Of a DNA stretch of 64,000 bases, positions 12,268-26,200 are shown one piece after another. A program made the position numbers and the translations under genes. The stretch's first letter is position 1; each line of letters starts with the position of its first letter. The DNA lies in the NCBI GenBank assembly GCA_946807835.1, contig OX327699.1:4085001-4149000 (forward strand). The letters are read 5' to 3'. A model generated the notes under the pieces. The model ran no database searches. It worked only from the letters and a program-made list of their open reading frames with translations, and was not told the origin of the DNA. This stretch comes from Ailanthus altissimus. Lineage: Eukaryota; Streptophyta; Magnoliopsida; Sapindales; Simaroubaceae.

Positions 12268-13739
12268 CAACCTATTAGAGATGGTGCTTACGTGCCATTT
12301 TGATTAACAGTAATTATTTTGATAATAATTGTTAATTGATAATTATATGGTAAGAAGCTTATAACATTTACAGACATTGTAGATCTAAAATAGTTTAGAT
12401 TTAATCCAAAAGATTTTGGGTTAGCAATTTTAAAAGTTAAAACCTTGTCTAAAATAGGACAAAAACTCAGGAATATATTAGTAATAACATAGTTGCAAGG
12501 AGTTGCAAATGGTTGTAAGAAATTTTATTATGCAATATATTCTCAAAAACATCATTTCTGATCCATGGTTACCGACACGGGTCAATCAGTATTCCCTCCG
12601 AATTAGTGTATATCCATATCTGGGTATGGTCTGATGTTCATAGAGTCTAGTGTACGTAGATATGAGATCTGTCAGCTTATATAAGTGAGTTGTATATCTT
12701 TATGCTCTAAGAATTATATTTTAGGAAGTCTTTTGGCCAAAAACAAAAATCCCAAAAAATAGTTTTTTGTAGGGCTAAACAATATGGTAAAGGTGTTTGT
12801 GGATATTGTTTAACAAAAATACAAATTTGGAGATAAGTTCAAAGGTGCTAGCACATTGAGATTTGACAGTTAATGATCTGTGTCTCTACTCTTTTAGGAT
12901 ATAAGTGATAAAAGTATATACGAATATGGTTGACCTCAACTTGTATGGTTCAACACTCTATTATATAACATCCGTAACATGTGCATGGGGCATTGTTTAC
13001 GAACTTGCGAAAGTATTCTGTAAGACAAACGAAGGTGAACCTAGGGAGTCTTATAATATAAAGTTTACTAATTGAGCACTGGGGTAGCAAGATGGATCGA
13101 ACGGTTTGATTCGGGATGATTTTAAAAAGCATGATATATTTCAGGACCTCTCTGACAAGTGAAAAACATACCTTGCAAATATTGCAAAGAGGTCCCTATT
13201 ACATGGTAAAGGAAATCTTGACACATGGCCACTTATTTGACAAATGGCACATTGAGGCTTTGCATGAGTGACAAATGTTAACCATGCAAAGGGTGAGGCG
13301 GCTAAAGCTTTACAAATGTTGCATTTAGCTCCCCATATTTGTTAATTATATAAATAAGTTTTGAACTTGTTTTCAAAGAGGTCCTCATTTCTAAGTCAAC
13401 AAAACAACCTTATTTTGAGAGGATTTCAAAATTGAATCTTGCTAAAAATTGATCAAACATGCTGCCATTCTAGAGTTTCAATCCCACCACTTTGTTGAAG
13501 CCTAGAATTATTCAAAGGTTGACTTTAATGTGAGCTTCAAGTAAAGAAATGTTCAAAGGCTTCAAAGGTATGATTTTCTGGACTTGTTAGTGTAACAAGA
13601 CTTCAATTTTAGTATGTTTGTTGCTTAGGAAATTAATTTCTAATTTCGTTGTATAGTTATGTATAATTGTCATGCATTAAAAAAAATTAGCAATAAATAC
13701 AATCACATTCATGTACCATGAATACACATTAACACAACC
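12268..13739 (+). mobile_element. Ty1/copia solo LTR with CAACC duplication
   Basis: The LTR spans 12273-13734 (1462 bases), starting TATTAGAGATGG (the expected TG has become TA) and ending ACATTAACA. The perfect 5-bp duplication CAACC lies at 12268-12272 and 13735-13739. It is homologous throughout to the minus-strand LTR at 55066-53296, which is tied to copia pol, so the superfamily is secure. No internal region remains. Confidence 0.92.
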
Positions 13740-13793
13740 ATGCAAAAAGTTAAAAGATAGTAAAAAAATTTTAACGATGAGATAGAGGGGTTT

Positions 13794-13893
13794 AGAGATT
13801 ACTCAACGCCATACGAGAATAACAAGAGATTACTCAATGCCATACGAGAATAACAAGAGATTACTCAATGCCATACGAGAATAACAAGAGATT
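13794..13893. repeat. 31-bp tandem repeat, three units plus a partial
   Basis: Units begin at 13794, 13825 and 13856, each close to AGAGATTACTCAATGCCATA followed by CGAGAATAACA. A partial fourth unit begins at 13887. Looser relatives (ATTACTCAACACCATACGAG near 13963, GATTAGCTAATACCATA near 14103) show the array once extended further. It lies in decayed gypsy DNA beside the copia solo LTR. Confidence 0.85.
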
Positions 13894-14269
13894 ACTAACA
13901 CAACCAAACATGCAAAAAGTATGTTTGGTCATTTTCAAAGCCACAATGAGGTAACTAGAGATTACTCAACACCATACGAGAGTAATGGTCATTTACTTTA
14001 TAGCCTGCCAAGCAATATATGGTATCATGTAAAAAGTTAAGAGATAACAGAAAATTTCAAACACCGAGAGAGTTTTGGTTCTTTTTAAAACTTCAAAGGT
14101 GATTAGTGATTAGCTAATACCATAGGGGGATAATGAGGTCTGCCAAGCAGTATGTGGTATACGGCCTCAATGTTTACGACATGGAACAAAGTAGGAGCAT
14201 ATGGTGGCCCAACTTTTAAATACAACTGGATAATTCTCTCAACATATTCTACCACATTATCATAACTAG

Positions 14270-16300
14270 ATACTCAAATTTTCTTTCTTATAATACAGGT
14301 AAGAGGGATTTTGACAAACTAGAGTATAACAACGAGAATGATATTGATTGATGCTTTTGTATCAACCAAGACTCTCCTGATTGGCATATTATTGATTGTA
14401 ACCTCTATTGATTCTAACCTCTAAATATAGAGGGCATTAGTTATGCAAGTATTGTGCCTCTATATCTTCATTGATAAATACTATGACATTAGTTGTTTCT
14501 AAATAGGCTTAATTGATTTGAGCCTCGATCACATAGCATTATGCCTCTTATCATGTTAAGACATTGAGGAGTGCTTTTTATGGTAACATTGCATGCTTTA
14601 GGCTCATACCTTAGTAGATCAAATAATAACTTGAATTTCTGTTTTTGTTGTAAGGCTCCTACAACTTTTTTTTGTTGCCTTTTTTAGTTCCTCTTCTTGG
14701 ATGATTATCGCTACCTCTTTTGTGATCTTTCCCTCAACGAGATTAACATCCTCATTGTATTCTAGTAGGTTTACTATGATTGATCTTTCTTTGCCATTCC
14801 ATAGAAGCTACAGTTTATTAATAACTCCAAGGTTCCATCTTTAGTTTTTTTTTTTGCATTAGCTTTTGAAGGTGTTTGTAATGCATTTTAAGATGGTTTT
14901 CTTCTTAGTGGAAAAGGCTAGAATTACCATTTGATATCCATTGGTCCAAGAGGTATTCATTTCTTCTTTACTAAATGGTATAGGTTGCTTTCTAGAAAGC
15001 TCTCATTATGCTCTCCTGTTATATACTTGGCTTGGTTTTTCATATACAAGGCTTATAGTGCCATCTTCTTCTTTTCACTAGGCTCTCAATGTCTACTAGC
15101 AAAGAGCTTAACTTATTGGGAAGTTCTTTTAGTGACTTCTACAAGCTTTATGAACGAAAAAATCCTCACAATTTTTAGATGAGCTTAATAAGCACTATCA
15201 TATTGCTCATACAAATTTCCACAAGCTCTTCTTCTTCTTCTTTTATCATAGTGGTCTAATACTAGTCTCTGAACTGCCTAACATACTTAACCAATAGCTC
15301 TAAGTAGCTCTGTTTAGTTTGGTTGAGTTAGATAATAGTAACGAACTTTTCACTTTATAAGTATTTCTTACAAAATTTTGAAGTCATCTCTTTCTAATTA
15401 AGGATGGGCTCAACTGACTGTGAGGGGTACCAGGTATATGCATGCCCTATGAGAGATATAGAAAACTCCTTAAGTCATAAGCTCTGATTATTTGTGTGTA
15501 TGTTAAAGGAGTTCATAAGTCTTCCTATATGCTCCTTACTATTTGTTTCCATTAAATAGAAAAAATGATGGTGTGTCATACCATCAAGATATAGTATATC
15601 TAGAACATTTGCTAGGAATAGATGTAAAGGAACGTACTCAATGTCTACAATAATGTTGTTATGGCTTAATTAATTTATCATGGCCAGAATGTCTAATCAA
15701 GTAAGGGCTTTTGTTCTCATTTATTACGTGTCATTATTGGTAGAGGTCATTTGTGTTTCCTTCTAAAGCTAGTATACAATATTTAGTGCAACAACTATTA
15801 TTGTAGGCAAGTTTATTGTCTTAGTTATATCGATAACCTCAAATAATTTTCTCTAGCTTTGTCACAAGGTCTCCTGTATGGTGTCCCTCAAAATATAGGC
15901 TAGACCCCTCAAATTGGTGTCTCTAACCTGGTCACCCTTGAGTTTCTTCTAAATCTATTCAGAGATTAATTTAAGAATTCTCATAGTGTGAGGACTCGCC
16001 TTGCTTCTTGTACCCCACAATTTTTCTTAAACTTTGTCATTGCAAGTTCCTAACTGAACTCTCAGTAAAGTTTCCATGTTTGAAGCAATATACTAAGACC
16101 GTTATACAGTAGGCTAACATTGGCTATAGTGATATCATATTGATATAGCTGGCTATAAGAATAAGCCAGTTTGAGCCTACTATTGGATTTTAGCCTTTTC
16201 ACTGCAGTTGAGTTCAAGAGTAAGGCCTGTCATGCCCTTGAAGAACTCCTAGAGTTCAAGAGGTTCACTATTTTAATTTTCCTGTAGAAGAATTAGGCTT
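14270..16300 (-). pseudogene. Degraded gypsy gag region (Tat-like)
   Basis: The minus strand at about 15560-15180 reads, across frameshifts, as a gag capsid: a GHAYTWYPSQS-like piece, KFCKKYL, a YVRQFRD piece and KEEEEELVEICMSNM. This is the order found in Tat-type gag proteins. The rest of the interval is too decayed for firm domain calls. Many stops exclude function. With the RNase H remains at 11100-12060 it makes one old minus-strand element. Confidence 0.6.
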
Positions 16301-16405
16301 AAAACCTATTAACCGAGTAAATCTAATCTTTAGTTGTAAGAGGTATGAAATTGAGCTTACATAGTAAATAATGGAGAAACACAGTCAAGAACAATATTAA
16401 GAGAC

Positions 16406-16500
16406 TGTTGATGAGTGCATTTTATATCCATTATTTTAAACTCTTAAACTTGGTAATTGCTCAATGAAATAAGAATATATGGTATTTTATGTGAATTAAT
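16406..16500 (+). mobile_element. Left part of a split Tat-like LTR
   Basis: Sequence from TGTTGATGAGTGC at 16406 onward resembles the minus-strand terminus near 11097. It appears to resume at 20269-20480, after the hAT-like insertion. A 20-kb stretch of later insertions makes the far end of this LTR hard to place. Orientation is plus, whereas the gag remains to its left are minus, so it may belong to a different element. Confidence 0.4.
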
Positions 16501-19500
16501 TAGGGGTGATAATAGAGCAGGTTGGGACAGGGATCACAATCTTCACCCCCATACCCGAACGGTGTAAGAATCCCCATACCTACCCTATACTCGATATATG
16601 TAATTTGAGTTTGGGGTGAAGATCTCTATAGGCACCCCATACCTTTTTTTATTTTTTAAATACTCTTTTATTTGTATTGAATTAATGTTGTGAGTCTTTC
16701 ACTCCATATAATCATAATATACTCAAAAAAATTGTAAACATCATATGAAAATATAAACTATATCGAGTCTTCAAGTACTAATTTAGAAAATCAATAATAT
16801 GAATCAAAATCTAAAAATTACAAAAATTAATGGTTTCTTTGAACTTTGACTTCTAAATCATTATGCTTTATTTGTAATCCAAGCATCAAGTCTCTATTAA
16901 GATTTCTTGCAAACCTATACAAAGTAAAAAAAAAATTAAGTTAGATGAGTAATAACTAAAAAATTAAGATTGGTAATAAATTATTTACCTCTTTGTTTTG
17001 TTCCTTTTTTTCTTCTTCAATAAATGAGTTCACTCAAATTTGAAAGCAAGTGTCTAACATTAAATAATTAAAAAAATACAGAAAGAAATTAAACTTAAAA
17101 AATATGAATAAGAATTAAAAAATTTTAAAATATAATGTAAGTAAATTTTATACTTCTAGATTTAGCATTTAGCCAACTTTAATTTGTATAAAAAAAATTT
17201 CACACTAGGGTTTTTGTTTTCTATTTTTGTTTTTAAATCGGATATTTGTGGTGAGTTTGTGAAAATCAACTTATTTCCAAACCCAACCCGAATTTAATTT
17301 GGGTTTGGATTACTACACCCAAACCCACCTATCCCCCAAAAAATGTCTAAAATAAAAATCGAATTACTTCTAATTTGGGACGGGCCCGACATGTAGTAAC
17401 CAGTATCCATAACCGGTAAGAATATGTATATATATAAATATTCATATTTTATTTGTATGTGGGCGATACTTGATTTATGTATTGTTATTAGTATTATTTG
17501 TATAGGTTAAGGACATACTATTAGTATTTGATTTAATTGCAAAACGTTAGATTTATTTTAGGGACCAAATTGTAATACTTTGATAGAATTTGGGGCAAAT
17601 TCGTAAATACTAAAAATTAGCCTCTTAGTATAAAAATATACTTTTGAAATCCTAATTCACTCATTTTATTCGAGCTACCACTTTTAGAGTGAGAAAAGAG
17701 AAAAAGAAAGGGAAAAGAAGAAAAAGAAAAAGAAGAAAAAGAAGAAGAAAGTTGGAATTTAAGCTTAAGAGGTATGTGATAACCCTTTCTTAGTTTTTTG
17801 GTGTTAAATTAGTTAATTTCTTTAAGTTTTAATTTCTAGAAATATGTATAAATGAGAATTTGATGTGTATTTCGTAAAATATTGTGAGAATTGATGATGA
17901 TCTATGTAGATAGCATGATAAATCATGATGAATTGCAGAATTTCTATTTGATAGTCTCTTGATCCAAGACTTTTATAAATTGTTGTGATTCGATTTTGGT
18001 TTTGCATTTTGAATATATAAAATTATACATGTTTAGGATTATCTGAGATTTTGAATCGATTGAAAATTCTAGAAATTGAATTTGTAGTGAATTTACCAAA
18101 ATGACCTTGAAAATTTAAAAATTTCCTGTATTAACAATATAATACAGTGAAAAATAATTTTTGATCTGTTGAATGATCTTTAAAAATTACAAATTTATGG
18201 AATATGATAAGTATATATGTCTAATATGATATACTCAGAATTGAAAATTTAGATCAATGTGGTTAAATTGTTATGATTTTCTAAGGAGTGTCAGCTCATT
18301 TCAGTATTTGATTAACATATTTTTAAAGCTATAGAATAAAATAGTTTTAAAATACTTTTGGTAATGATTTTAAAGTGAAATATTTATCATGAATTGAGAT
18401 ATGTGTTGAGTAATTTTGTGATAGTTTTATAATTTTTGAGTTAGTATATGATTTTATAAAATTAAGAAATTGAATACTGTTCAGTAAGTATCTTGATCCT
18501 GTCAGGTTAGTAGTTTGGATTTGATGGTGTTTATGGAATGAATTGTGTTGAAATTATGATATGATATTCATACATAAGAAGGATATATGAGTCAAGAATG
18601 ATATATTCTGATTTTGGAGTAATTGGACATCATTTGATGTATAAGAAAATTTTGTTAAGTGTAAGTGGTCAGAATGACAGGTTTTGAGAAACCAAGTAAT
18701 TAGACCAATTCAATGTGATAAGTGCAATGTGTAATTTTATAAGCTATTTAAATTATTTTGTATGAATTTTGAGGCTCATGAAAGGATTAATCTCTATTGA
18801 TAGGTTAAGGATATTTAAGCCTTGTAGCTGAAAGTGTTAAAGGTAAGTATACTAGACTTTTTACTGAAATCACAATAAACATAGTAATTGTTATGTATGA
18901 TTTTGTAAATGTAGTTAGGAATATGTTTATTTTATGTCAAAATATATTTTGATATGAAATGTGAAGACATGTGTTTATGAATGTGAGCATGGACATACAT
19001 GACATATATGTGTTTTTAAAAGTGAGTTTTCAAAGTGAAATGTGTTTAACAAAGAGAACTTTTGAAGTGTAATATGTGCATGAGAAACATTTTTGTATTT
19101 TGAGGATGCTTGAACTCACTGTTAACTTAGTAGGCATTTTATGTGATATGTGAATCCTTTATGTGTGGTCTTTCCTTCGGGATTGGTATATGTTATGTGT
19201 TCTGTATGTAGGGAGGATCCGATTGGTACCTAAAGGAAGAGTGAGTCATCACATTCATGTGGTGGCTATTGGTGCATGTGAGAGGACTCACTGATGATCA
19301 GGGTGAGGGTTTGGCTTTTACCTTCGGGTATGAGCATTATATATATGTAATTTAAAACCTCACTTGTACTATTCCTCTCATACAATATATCACCTACGAG
19401 TGACATTTGGCTCATTATGTGATATGTGATATGTAAGTCCTACTAAGTAATAGTTGAGGGATGATATTCCTATTATATGTTTTAAAAGAATGTGTAAGCG

Positions 19501-20268
19501 CTTACATGACATGTGATTTGATAAGATTATGATTTTGATTGATCACAGTATATCATACATATGCTTTGTGTACATATATGTATTTGTATTTGATATATAA
19601 AAAATTAGTATGCTTACTGAGTTTTATACTCATTATAGTTTATGGTGATTTCAAGTAAATAAGGTACATGTATGCTTAGCGGATTTGACAAGGCTTCTGC
19701 TGTTCCTTGGGTTCTCTAAGTTACTAGGTTGCTGAGTGTTTCATTTGGGGACATGTGGGATATGATATTTGATTTGTCCCTATTGAATAAATACTTATGT
19801 ATTATTTTATTGTATGTGGTTGGATTTGGTTTAAGTTTCATCAAGTGTAGTTATTAGTTGATTTTAAGTAGGAATTTACAATGAATATATTCTGGGCTCC
19901 CGATAATAAAGTTGCTATTGGTGACGTAGTAGAGTGTTAATCTTTGAGAAAACTCTGCGTATCTCCGGTTTACTTATTGTCCTAGTCATAATTCAATTAT
20001 TATAATTCTGAAAGAAATTGAAATGAATGTTTAAATATTGTCAATAGAAGTTTATGTTTATATGTTAGGTTATGGGTTGATTTTAGTGTTGAACTTACTA
20101 GCAACTTGGTAAGGATTCCTATGTTGAATTAAAGTTTGCAATTTTATGTAATATTATTTATGAGTGCACATTATTGAATGAATGTAAGTGACATCGTGTG
20201 TCGGATGTTTTGGGTCTGGGGCGTGACACGATGAGACCCTAACCCCTTAGAAAATATTGTCACCCCTG
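16501..20268. mobile_element. hAT-like non-autonomous element, interrupted by an LTR
   Basis: The outer ends form terminal inverted repeats: TAGGGGTGATAATA at 16501 and, reversed, CAGGGGTGACAATA ending at 20268. Their CAGGGGTG form is typical of hAT elements. The interior near 16540-17390 has runs of CCCGAAC/GGGTTTGG type like those in the smaller hAT-type MITE at 59058-59435. About 930 bases remain once the LTR at 17392-20228 is removed. Flanks share TTAAT but no clean 8-bp duplication is left. No transposase is seen. Confidence 0.5.
17392..20228 (+). mobile_element. Long gypsy-type solo LTR inside the hAT-like element
   Basis: The segment starts TGTAGTAACCAG and ends GGGGCGTGACA, with TG...CA ends and a length of 2837 bases. 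A TATA-like stretch (AGTATAAAAATATA near 17628) is followed by an A/G-rich tract at about 17690-17755, as in the transcribed part of gypsy LTRs. The flanks CGACA (17387-17391) and CGATG (20229-20233) match at three of five bases, so the duplication is weak. No internal coding region is present. Its family differs from the Tekay copies in this window, though length and layout are similar. Confidence 0.6.
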
Positions 20269-20475
20269 TTAATGTCATTTTGTAGGTTTCAAGTTAACAG
20301 AGCTAATTGTGATTAAAAAAAAATCTTAGAAAAATACACAAAATCGATGAAAGGAGACCAAAATGTGAATAATGAAACAGTGCAATACTTTTCATGGGCA
20401 TTGGTCACATAAAAAGTGACTGGCACTAGGGTGCCAAAATCTTGCACCGCAACCTCAAGTTGAATTTAAGTGACA
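20269..20475 (+). other. Continuation of the split Tat-like LTR
   Basis: This short stretch between the hAT-like element and the Tekay element reads on from 16500. It holds a TTGTAGG motif and the phrase GGCACTAGGGTGCC near 20432. No gene is seen. It continues past 27538, after the Tekay element. Confidence 0.4.
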
Positions 20476-20480
20476 TTGCG

Positions 20481-23250
20481 TGACAGGACCCGACCCGAGA
20501 CCCTCTACTATAAATCCCAGCGGCCCTGCCGGGCACCCCGACGGAAATTCCTCCGAACCTAATTGGATAAGTTAAGAAATTCCGCGAGGCGAACCCCTTT
20601 TTCTATTATTGTTACTACTAAGAAGATCTAGTAATATACATGAAAACGACTTTTTAGTTTTAAAAACAAACGGACAGAGTTTCCCCTGTTTTTTGGAAAA
20701 TCCACATAAACCTGCAAAGAAATTTCACTTCTAATTCCAACACATCTCAATTCTATCAATTCGGACCTCCAGTCCTTTTCAAATCAAATCCAACACAACT
20801 CAATTATTTCGTGTAAATCATAAAACAAGCATAATCATAAAACGTAAAAACGATCATCATAAACTAGAAATCTCTTCTTCTTGATTCAACACATACTTAC
20901 AAATATACATGCCTACAACTATTATGCATAAAGTAAAGAGTGCTATTAGCACATTTACATGTACAAAAATTATCTTTGGATTCGGCCCACTACTCGGCGA
21001 TAAGAGAATCAACAGCTTGCGTTCCGAGACCTGCACCTGGGAAAGGGGTTTAAAACATAAAACATAAAATGAGTGAGCTAAAGAAGCTCAGTGAGTGTAA
21101 ATGAGAATTCAATTACTAGAATATTATACAAAGATAGCAATTTCTAAAGTACATGCAGAATTTATGCTTCTAAAACAGATGTAAAATTGTAAAACGGTTT
21201 CTAATATCATATGCTAATGAAATCTTGCCGAGCGGGTTTTATCTACATCTTTGGAAAACTATATTCAGAATCTGTATAACATAATAACTACTGTGTGCAT
21301 ATAAATGCATAAATGCTATCGGTAAATCGAAAACTAGTAAAATCCTCGCTCGGCCATTTTCTTTCTAAATTGTACCAATGGTAACCCTAAAGCTATATAC
21401 CCACGCAGCGACTCAACTAGCACCGCATACGTGAGTAGATCACGGGGCACCTCAACTAGCAGCACCCACAGTGACATCTCAAGACATCTCACTGGCTACG
21501 CAGCGGAATCCTACATCGCATGCATATAGCGAGGCAATATCCCGTACACATAGAGCGACTCACATGACTCGACATCCCGACTTCCCGGAGTTAGTGACAC
21601 ACCCCCAAGACCTGCCCATGTGCACAGGATATACCGGCCGGGTCTAATACAATCATCACCACTATAATCTGAGGGTACCAATGGCTTTAAAACAAATGCA
21701 GAAATTTTAAAACTGTTTCACAATCTATCATGTAAAAGCATGTCTATGAATATATCAAGATCATAAATCATGTTTATGCATCGAAAGCTCGTAAAACATA
21801 CATAGTCATTGTGCAAAAACATAATAACTGAAAAGTAAAAGAAATGGCAGATTTCCACTCACAACCGCTCCGTGCTCAATTTCGCTCCCGATTCCTGCTC
21901 CCGTTAACGCTCTCGGTTATCCTCACCTACGCGCCATAAATGACATTTAGAACCAAATCGAACACTAGAATCTCATTTAACTACTAAATGCCCTAATCGG
22001 CATACAAAGCCCGGAGGTAAACTACTTCCCGATTTTAGTTACGGAGCCATAATCGAAACTAACTCACCATCCGGCGCCCTGAAAATTATTGAACACCTTA
22101 TCATTTGATTGGACATACTTGCCCTTCACCTTTCCAACATGGACAATTATGTCTCATTTTCTTCATTTTTGGGTTTTTCATCAACCATATACATTCCATT
22201 CACAAAATGCATCATTTACACACAACAATTCAATCAAAACACCACTCAATTCCTAACTTCCCTAAAGTGGCAGAATTTCACCCTAGGTTACAACACATTC
22301 CTTTTCTCAATTTCTTGTTCCAATTACAACAAAATCATGCCAATTTCATTCTAAAGCCCTAATTACAATCAATTGAAATCTCTACAACAAAATCACCAAA
22401 AACCCTAATTCTCACCTTGCCAATTTCTTCAAATTGATGACTCCTTCAAGCTCTAACTAGAATTTAACTCAATCTAAACCAAGAATACACATAAGAACAT
22501 CAATTAACACATTCTTGAATTCTCACTTATCAAACTTATAAAAGATGCTTTTCTTACCTCTTTTTCTTGAATTTCCACTAATAGAGACTTCAATTGAGCT
22601 TAGGGATTGGTTTGTAACCTTAATTTGGCTTGATTACACATGAAAAATCATGGAAAAAAAACTTGAATAGTCACTGTAGCAGCACCCCCTTTGAAGCTCG
22701 AATTTCTCTCTTTTTTTGGCTAAGTGTTGGTTTGATCTCCCTTCAAATTTCTACACACTTCTAACATATATATAGTGCTCCCTCAATTTACCATTTTGCC
22801 CTTCAACTTACTTAAAACTTCTAATTTGCCATTAGTTAAAAACTAATTATGTAATTAGTTCATTTGTAACTATTTAGTTAGAATAGTTCAAAGAACTAAC
22901 TAGAACTTCCAACTTGGCAATCCATGAGATTTCTTCTAATTGGTCAATTCTCTAATATATGGATTATGTTTCTCAACAAAGGCTTGTTCCATTCATAATC
23001 CTTAAATGGAAATTCATGTAGTAAATTAAAATTTTCTTTTCCAAACCAATAGAGAAAAATTTTAAAAATATTCTAGGGTCGTCCGGCGCACCGATCAAGT
23101 GTGAAATTACCAAATTAGGTCTGATATCTCTCACGTCCACTATAAAGAAAATATTTCTAATAGGGTTAAAATCGAGTAGCCCTACGGTGTCTTATTTGTT
23201 CTATACCGAAATCTAGGCGCCAATACTACTAATAGGGATTGGATATTACA
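20481..23250 (-). repeat. Complete 3' LTR of the Tekay element
   Basis: Length is 2770 bases, with minus-strand ends TGTAATATCC and CCTGTCA. It is nearly identical to the solo LTR at 6827-9596 and is the reference copy for the diverged LTRs at 1-2960 and 28076-30828. Confidence 0.95.
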
Positions 23251-23266
23251 ATTTCACCCATCCTTA
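23251..23266 (-). other. Polypurine tract of the Tekay element
   Basis: On the minus strand the bases just before the 3' LTR read AAGGATGGGTGAAAT. This is the purine-rich site expected for priming of plus-strand DNA synthesis in LTR retrotransposons. It is assigned by position and composition. Confidence 0.6.
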
Positions 23267-23287
23267 AAAAAATTTCGTCCTCGAAAT

Positions 23288-26200
23288 TTAAATCATACCT
23301 GTCTCAAAGAGGTGTGGATGTTGGACTCGCATCTGATCTTCACGTTCCCACGTGGCTTCTTCTACCCCATGGTTCATCCATAACACCTTAACTAAGGGAA
23401 TGCTTTTGTTACGAAGGACTTGCTCTTTCCAGTCTAGGATTTGCACATGCTTCTCTTTGTAGGTCAAGTTTTCATTCAATTCTACCAGTTGTTCCCTTAG
23501 GATATGTGAAGGATCTGCTATATACTTGCGAAGCATAGAAACATGAAACACATCATGGATTCTAGCCAGATCTTCGGGTAACCGTAGACGATATGCCACA
23601 TTTCCAACTCTTTCAACTATCTCGTACGGTCCAATATATCGGGGACTCAGTTTTCCTCGCTTCCCGAATCTTAGTACTCCTTTCCATGGTGATATCTTCA
23701 GAAAGACCTTATCACCGATCTCAAACTCCAAGTCTCTTCTTCTGTTATCTGCATAACTTTTCTGTCTATCATTAGCTGTTTTCAATCTCTGCCTGATAAG
23801 TTGAATCTTTTCCGAAGTAATCTGAACAATTTCTGGGCCAATCAGCTTCCTTTCACCTACCTCATCCCAACAAACTAGAGTTCTGCACTTTCTTTCGTAC
23901 AATGCCTCATATGGTGCCATTTCGATGCTAGTCTGGTAGTTGTTATTGTAGGCGAACTCCATTAGCGGTAGATGAGTATCCCAACTTCCCTTAAACTCCA
24001 TAACACACGCTCTAAGCATATCTTCAAGTGTCTGAATTGTCCGTTCTGACTGACCATCCGTCTGAGGATGAAAGGCCGTACTGAAACTCAATTTTGTACC
24101 TAGAGCTTTCTGTAAACTGGGCCAAAATCGAGAAGTGAACCGTGGATCCCTGTCTGACACAATGGACACGGGAACTCCATGGAGTCGTACCACCTCATCT
24201 ACGTACAATTGGGCTAATTTATCTAAAGAACAACTGCTTCTGATGGGTAGGAAGTGAGCAGATTTCGTCAGTCTATCAACAATCACCCATATTGCGTCAT
24301 TGCCTCTCTGGCTACGCGGAAGTCCTACCACAAAGTCCATCGTTATTCTTTCCCATTTTCACTCCGGAATCGGAAGGGGTTGCAAGAGCCCTACAGGTTT
24401 CTGATGCTCCGCTTTTACTTGTTGACAAGTTAGGCATCTCGAGACAAATTCAGCTATATCTTTCTTCATGCCCTTCCACCAGTAGTGCTCTTTTAAGGTA
24501 CGGTACATCTTTGTGCTCCCGGGATGCATAGCATACGCAGAAGAATGAGCTTCTTCCATAATCTCTCTTCTTAACTCATTTACATCCGGAACACATAACC
24601 TCCGACCCAAGGTTACTACACCATCCTCGGTCACTAAAAGATCCTTCCGCTGCCCGGACTCGATTTCACCCTTTAATTTAACTACTTGTGGGTCTTGAGT
24701 CTGTAGTTCTTTGATCCGATCAACCAGTATTGGACGGACCTGAAATGTGGCTAATAATGCTCCCGAATCTGATAATTCTAATTTTACACCTAAATACCTC
24801 AATTCTATCAACATTGATAGATATGCGACCTTCAAGTGAGCTATTGAACTGACAGGTTTCCTGCTGAGAGCATCTGCTACCACGTTAGCTTTTCCTGGAT
24901 GGTACTCCAAGGTGCACTCATAATCTTTAATAAGCTCCAGCCACCTTCTCTGCCTCATATTCAATTCTTTCTGAGTGAACAAGTACTGCAGGCTCTTATG
25001 ATCCGTAAAGATCTTGCAAGGAACCCCATACAAATAATGCCTCCAAATTCTTAAAGCAAAAACTACCGCAGCTAGTTCTAGGTCATGTGTAGGATAATTC
25101 TGTTCATGCTTCTTTAATTGTCTGGAAGCATATGCTATTACTTTCTCCTTCTGCATTAGCACACAACCTAGACCTTGCCTGGAAGCATTACAATATATGG
25201 TAAAACCGTCATTCCCTGATGGAAGTGTAAGCACAGGGGCCGACGTCAACCTTCTCTTTAGCTCTTCGAAGCTCTGCTGGCACGCTTCCGACCATACAAA
25301 CTTCTCTTCTTTCCGGGTTAACTTAGTCAGAGGAGCGGCTATTCTTGAGAATCCCTCTACAAACTTCCTATAATATCCTGCCAAACCCAAGAAACTACGG
25401 ATCTCCGTCACGTTCGTAGGCTGTCTCCAATTCACTATTGCTTCGATCTTCTGGGGATCTACTGCTACCCCTTCTCCAGAGATTACATGCCCCAAAAATG
25501 CAACTCTATCTAGCCAAAATTGACATTTACTAAGTTTGGCATACAGCCGATGCTCCCTTAAGGTCTGCAAAACTATCCTTAAATGTTCTGTATGCTCTTC
25601 CTCACTGCTTGAATAAACTAATATATCATCAATAAATACTATCACAAACCGATCTAAATAGGATCTAAAAACTCTGTTCATTAGATCCATAAAAGCAGCT
25701 GGGGCATTAGTCAGCCCAAAAGGCATAATCAAAAATTCATAATGCCCATATCGGGTCCTAAAGGCCGTCTTAGGAACATCTTCCTCCCGGACCTTCAATT
25801 GATGATAGCCGGACCTCAGATCTATCTTGGAAAATACTCTGGCTCCTTGCAGCTGATCAAACAAATCATCAATTCTCGAAAGTGGATATTGATTACGCAC
25901 CGTTACTTTATTCAGCTCCCGGTAATCAATGCACAATCTCATGCTTCCGTCTTTCTTCTTCACAAACAAAACCGGTGCACCCCAAGGAGAAGTACTCGGT
26001 CTAACGAAACCCTTATTCACCAACTCTTCCAACTGAACCTTCAGTTCTTTCAATTCTGAAGGAGTCATTCTGTAGGGTGCTTTAGAAACCGGTTGTGTTC
26101 CAGGGGCTACTTCTATTTTAAACTCTATCTCTCTATCCGGAGGCAATCCCGGAAGGTCCTCGGGGAATACATCCGGAAACTCTCTCACCACCGGAATATC

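Noticed and set aside
13794..13893. Possible CRISPR-like array of 31-bp units
   Set aside because: Units are directly adjacent with no variable spacers, in plant retroelement DNA; it is a plain tandem repeat.
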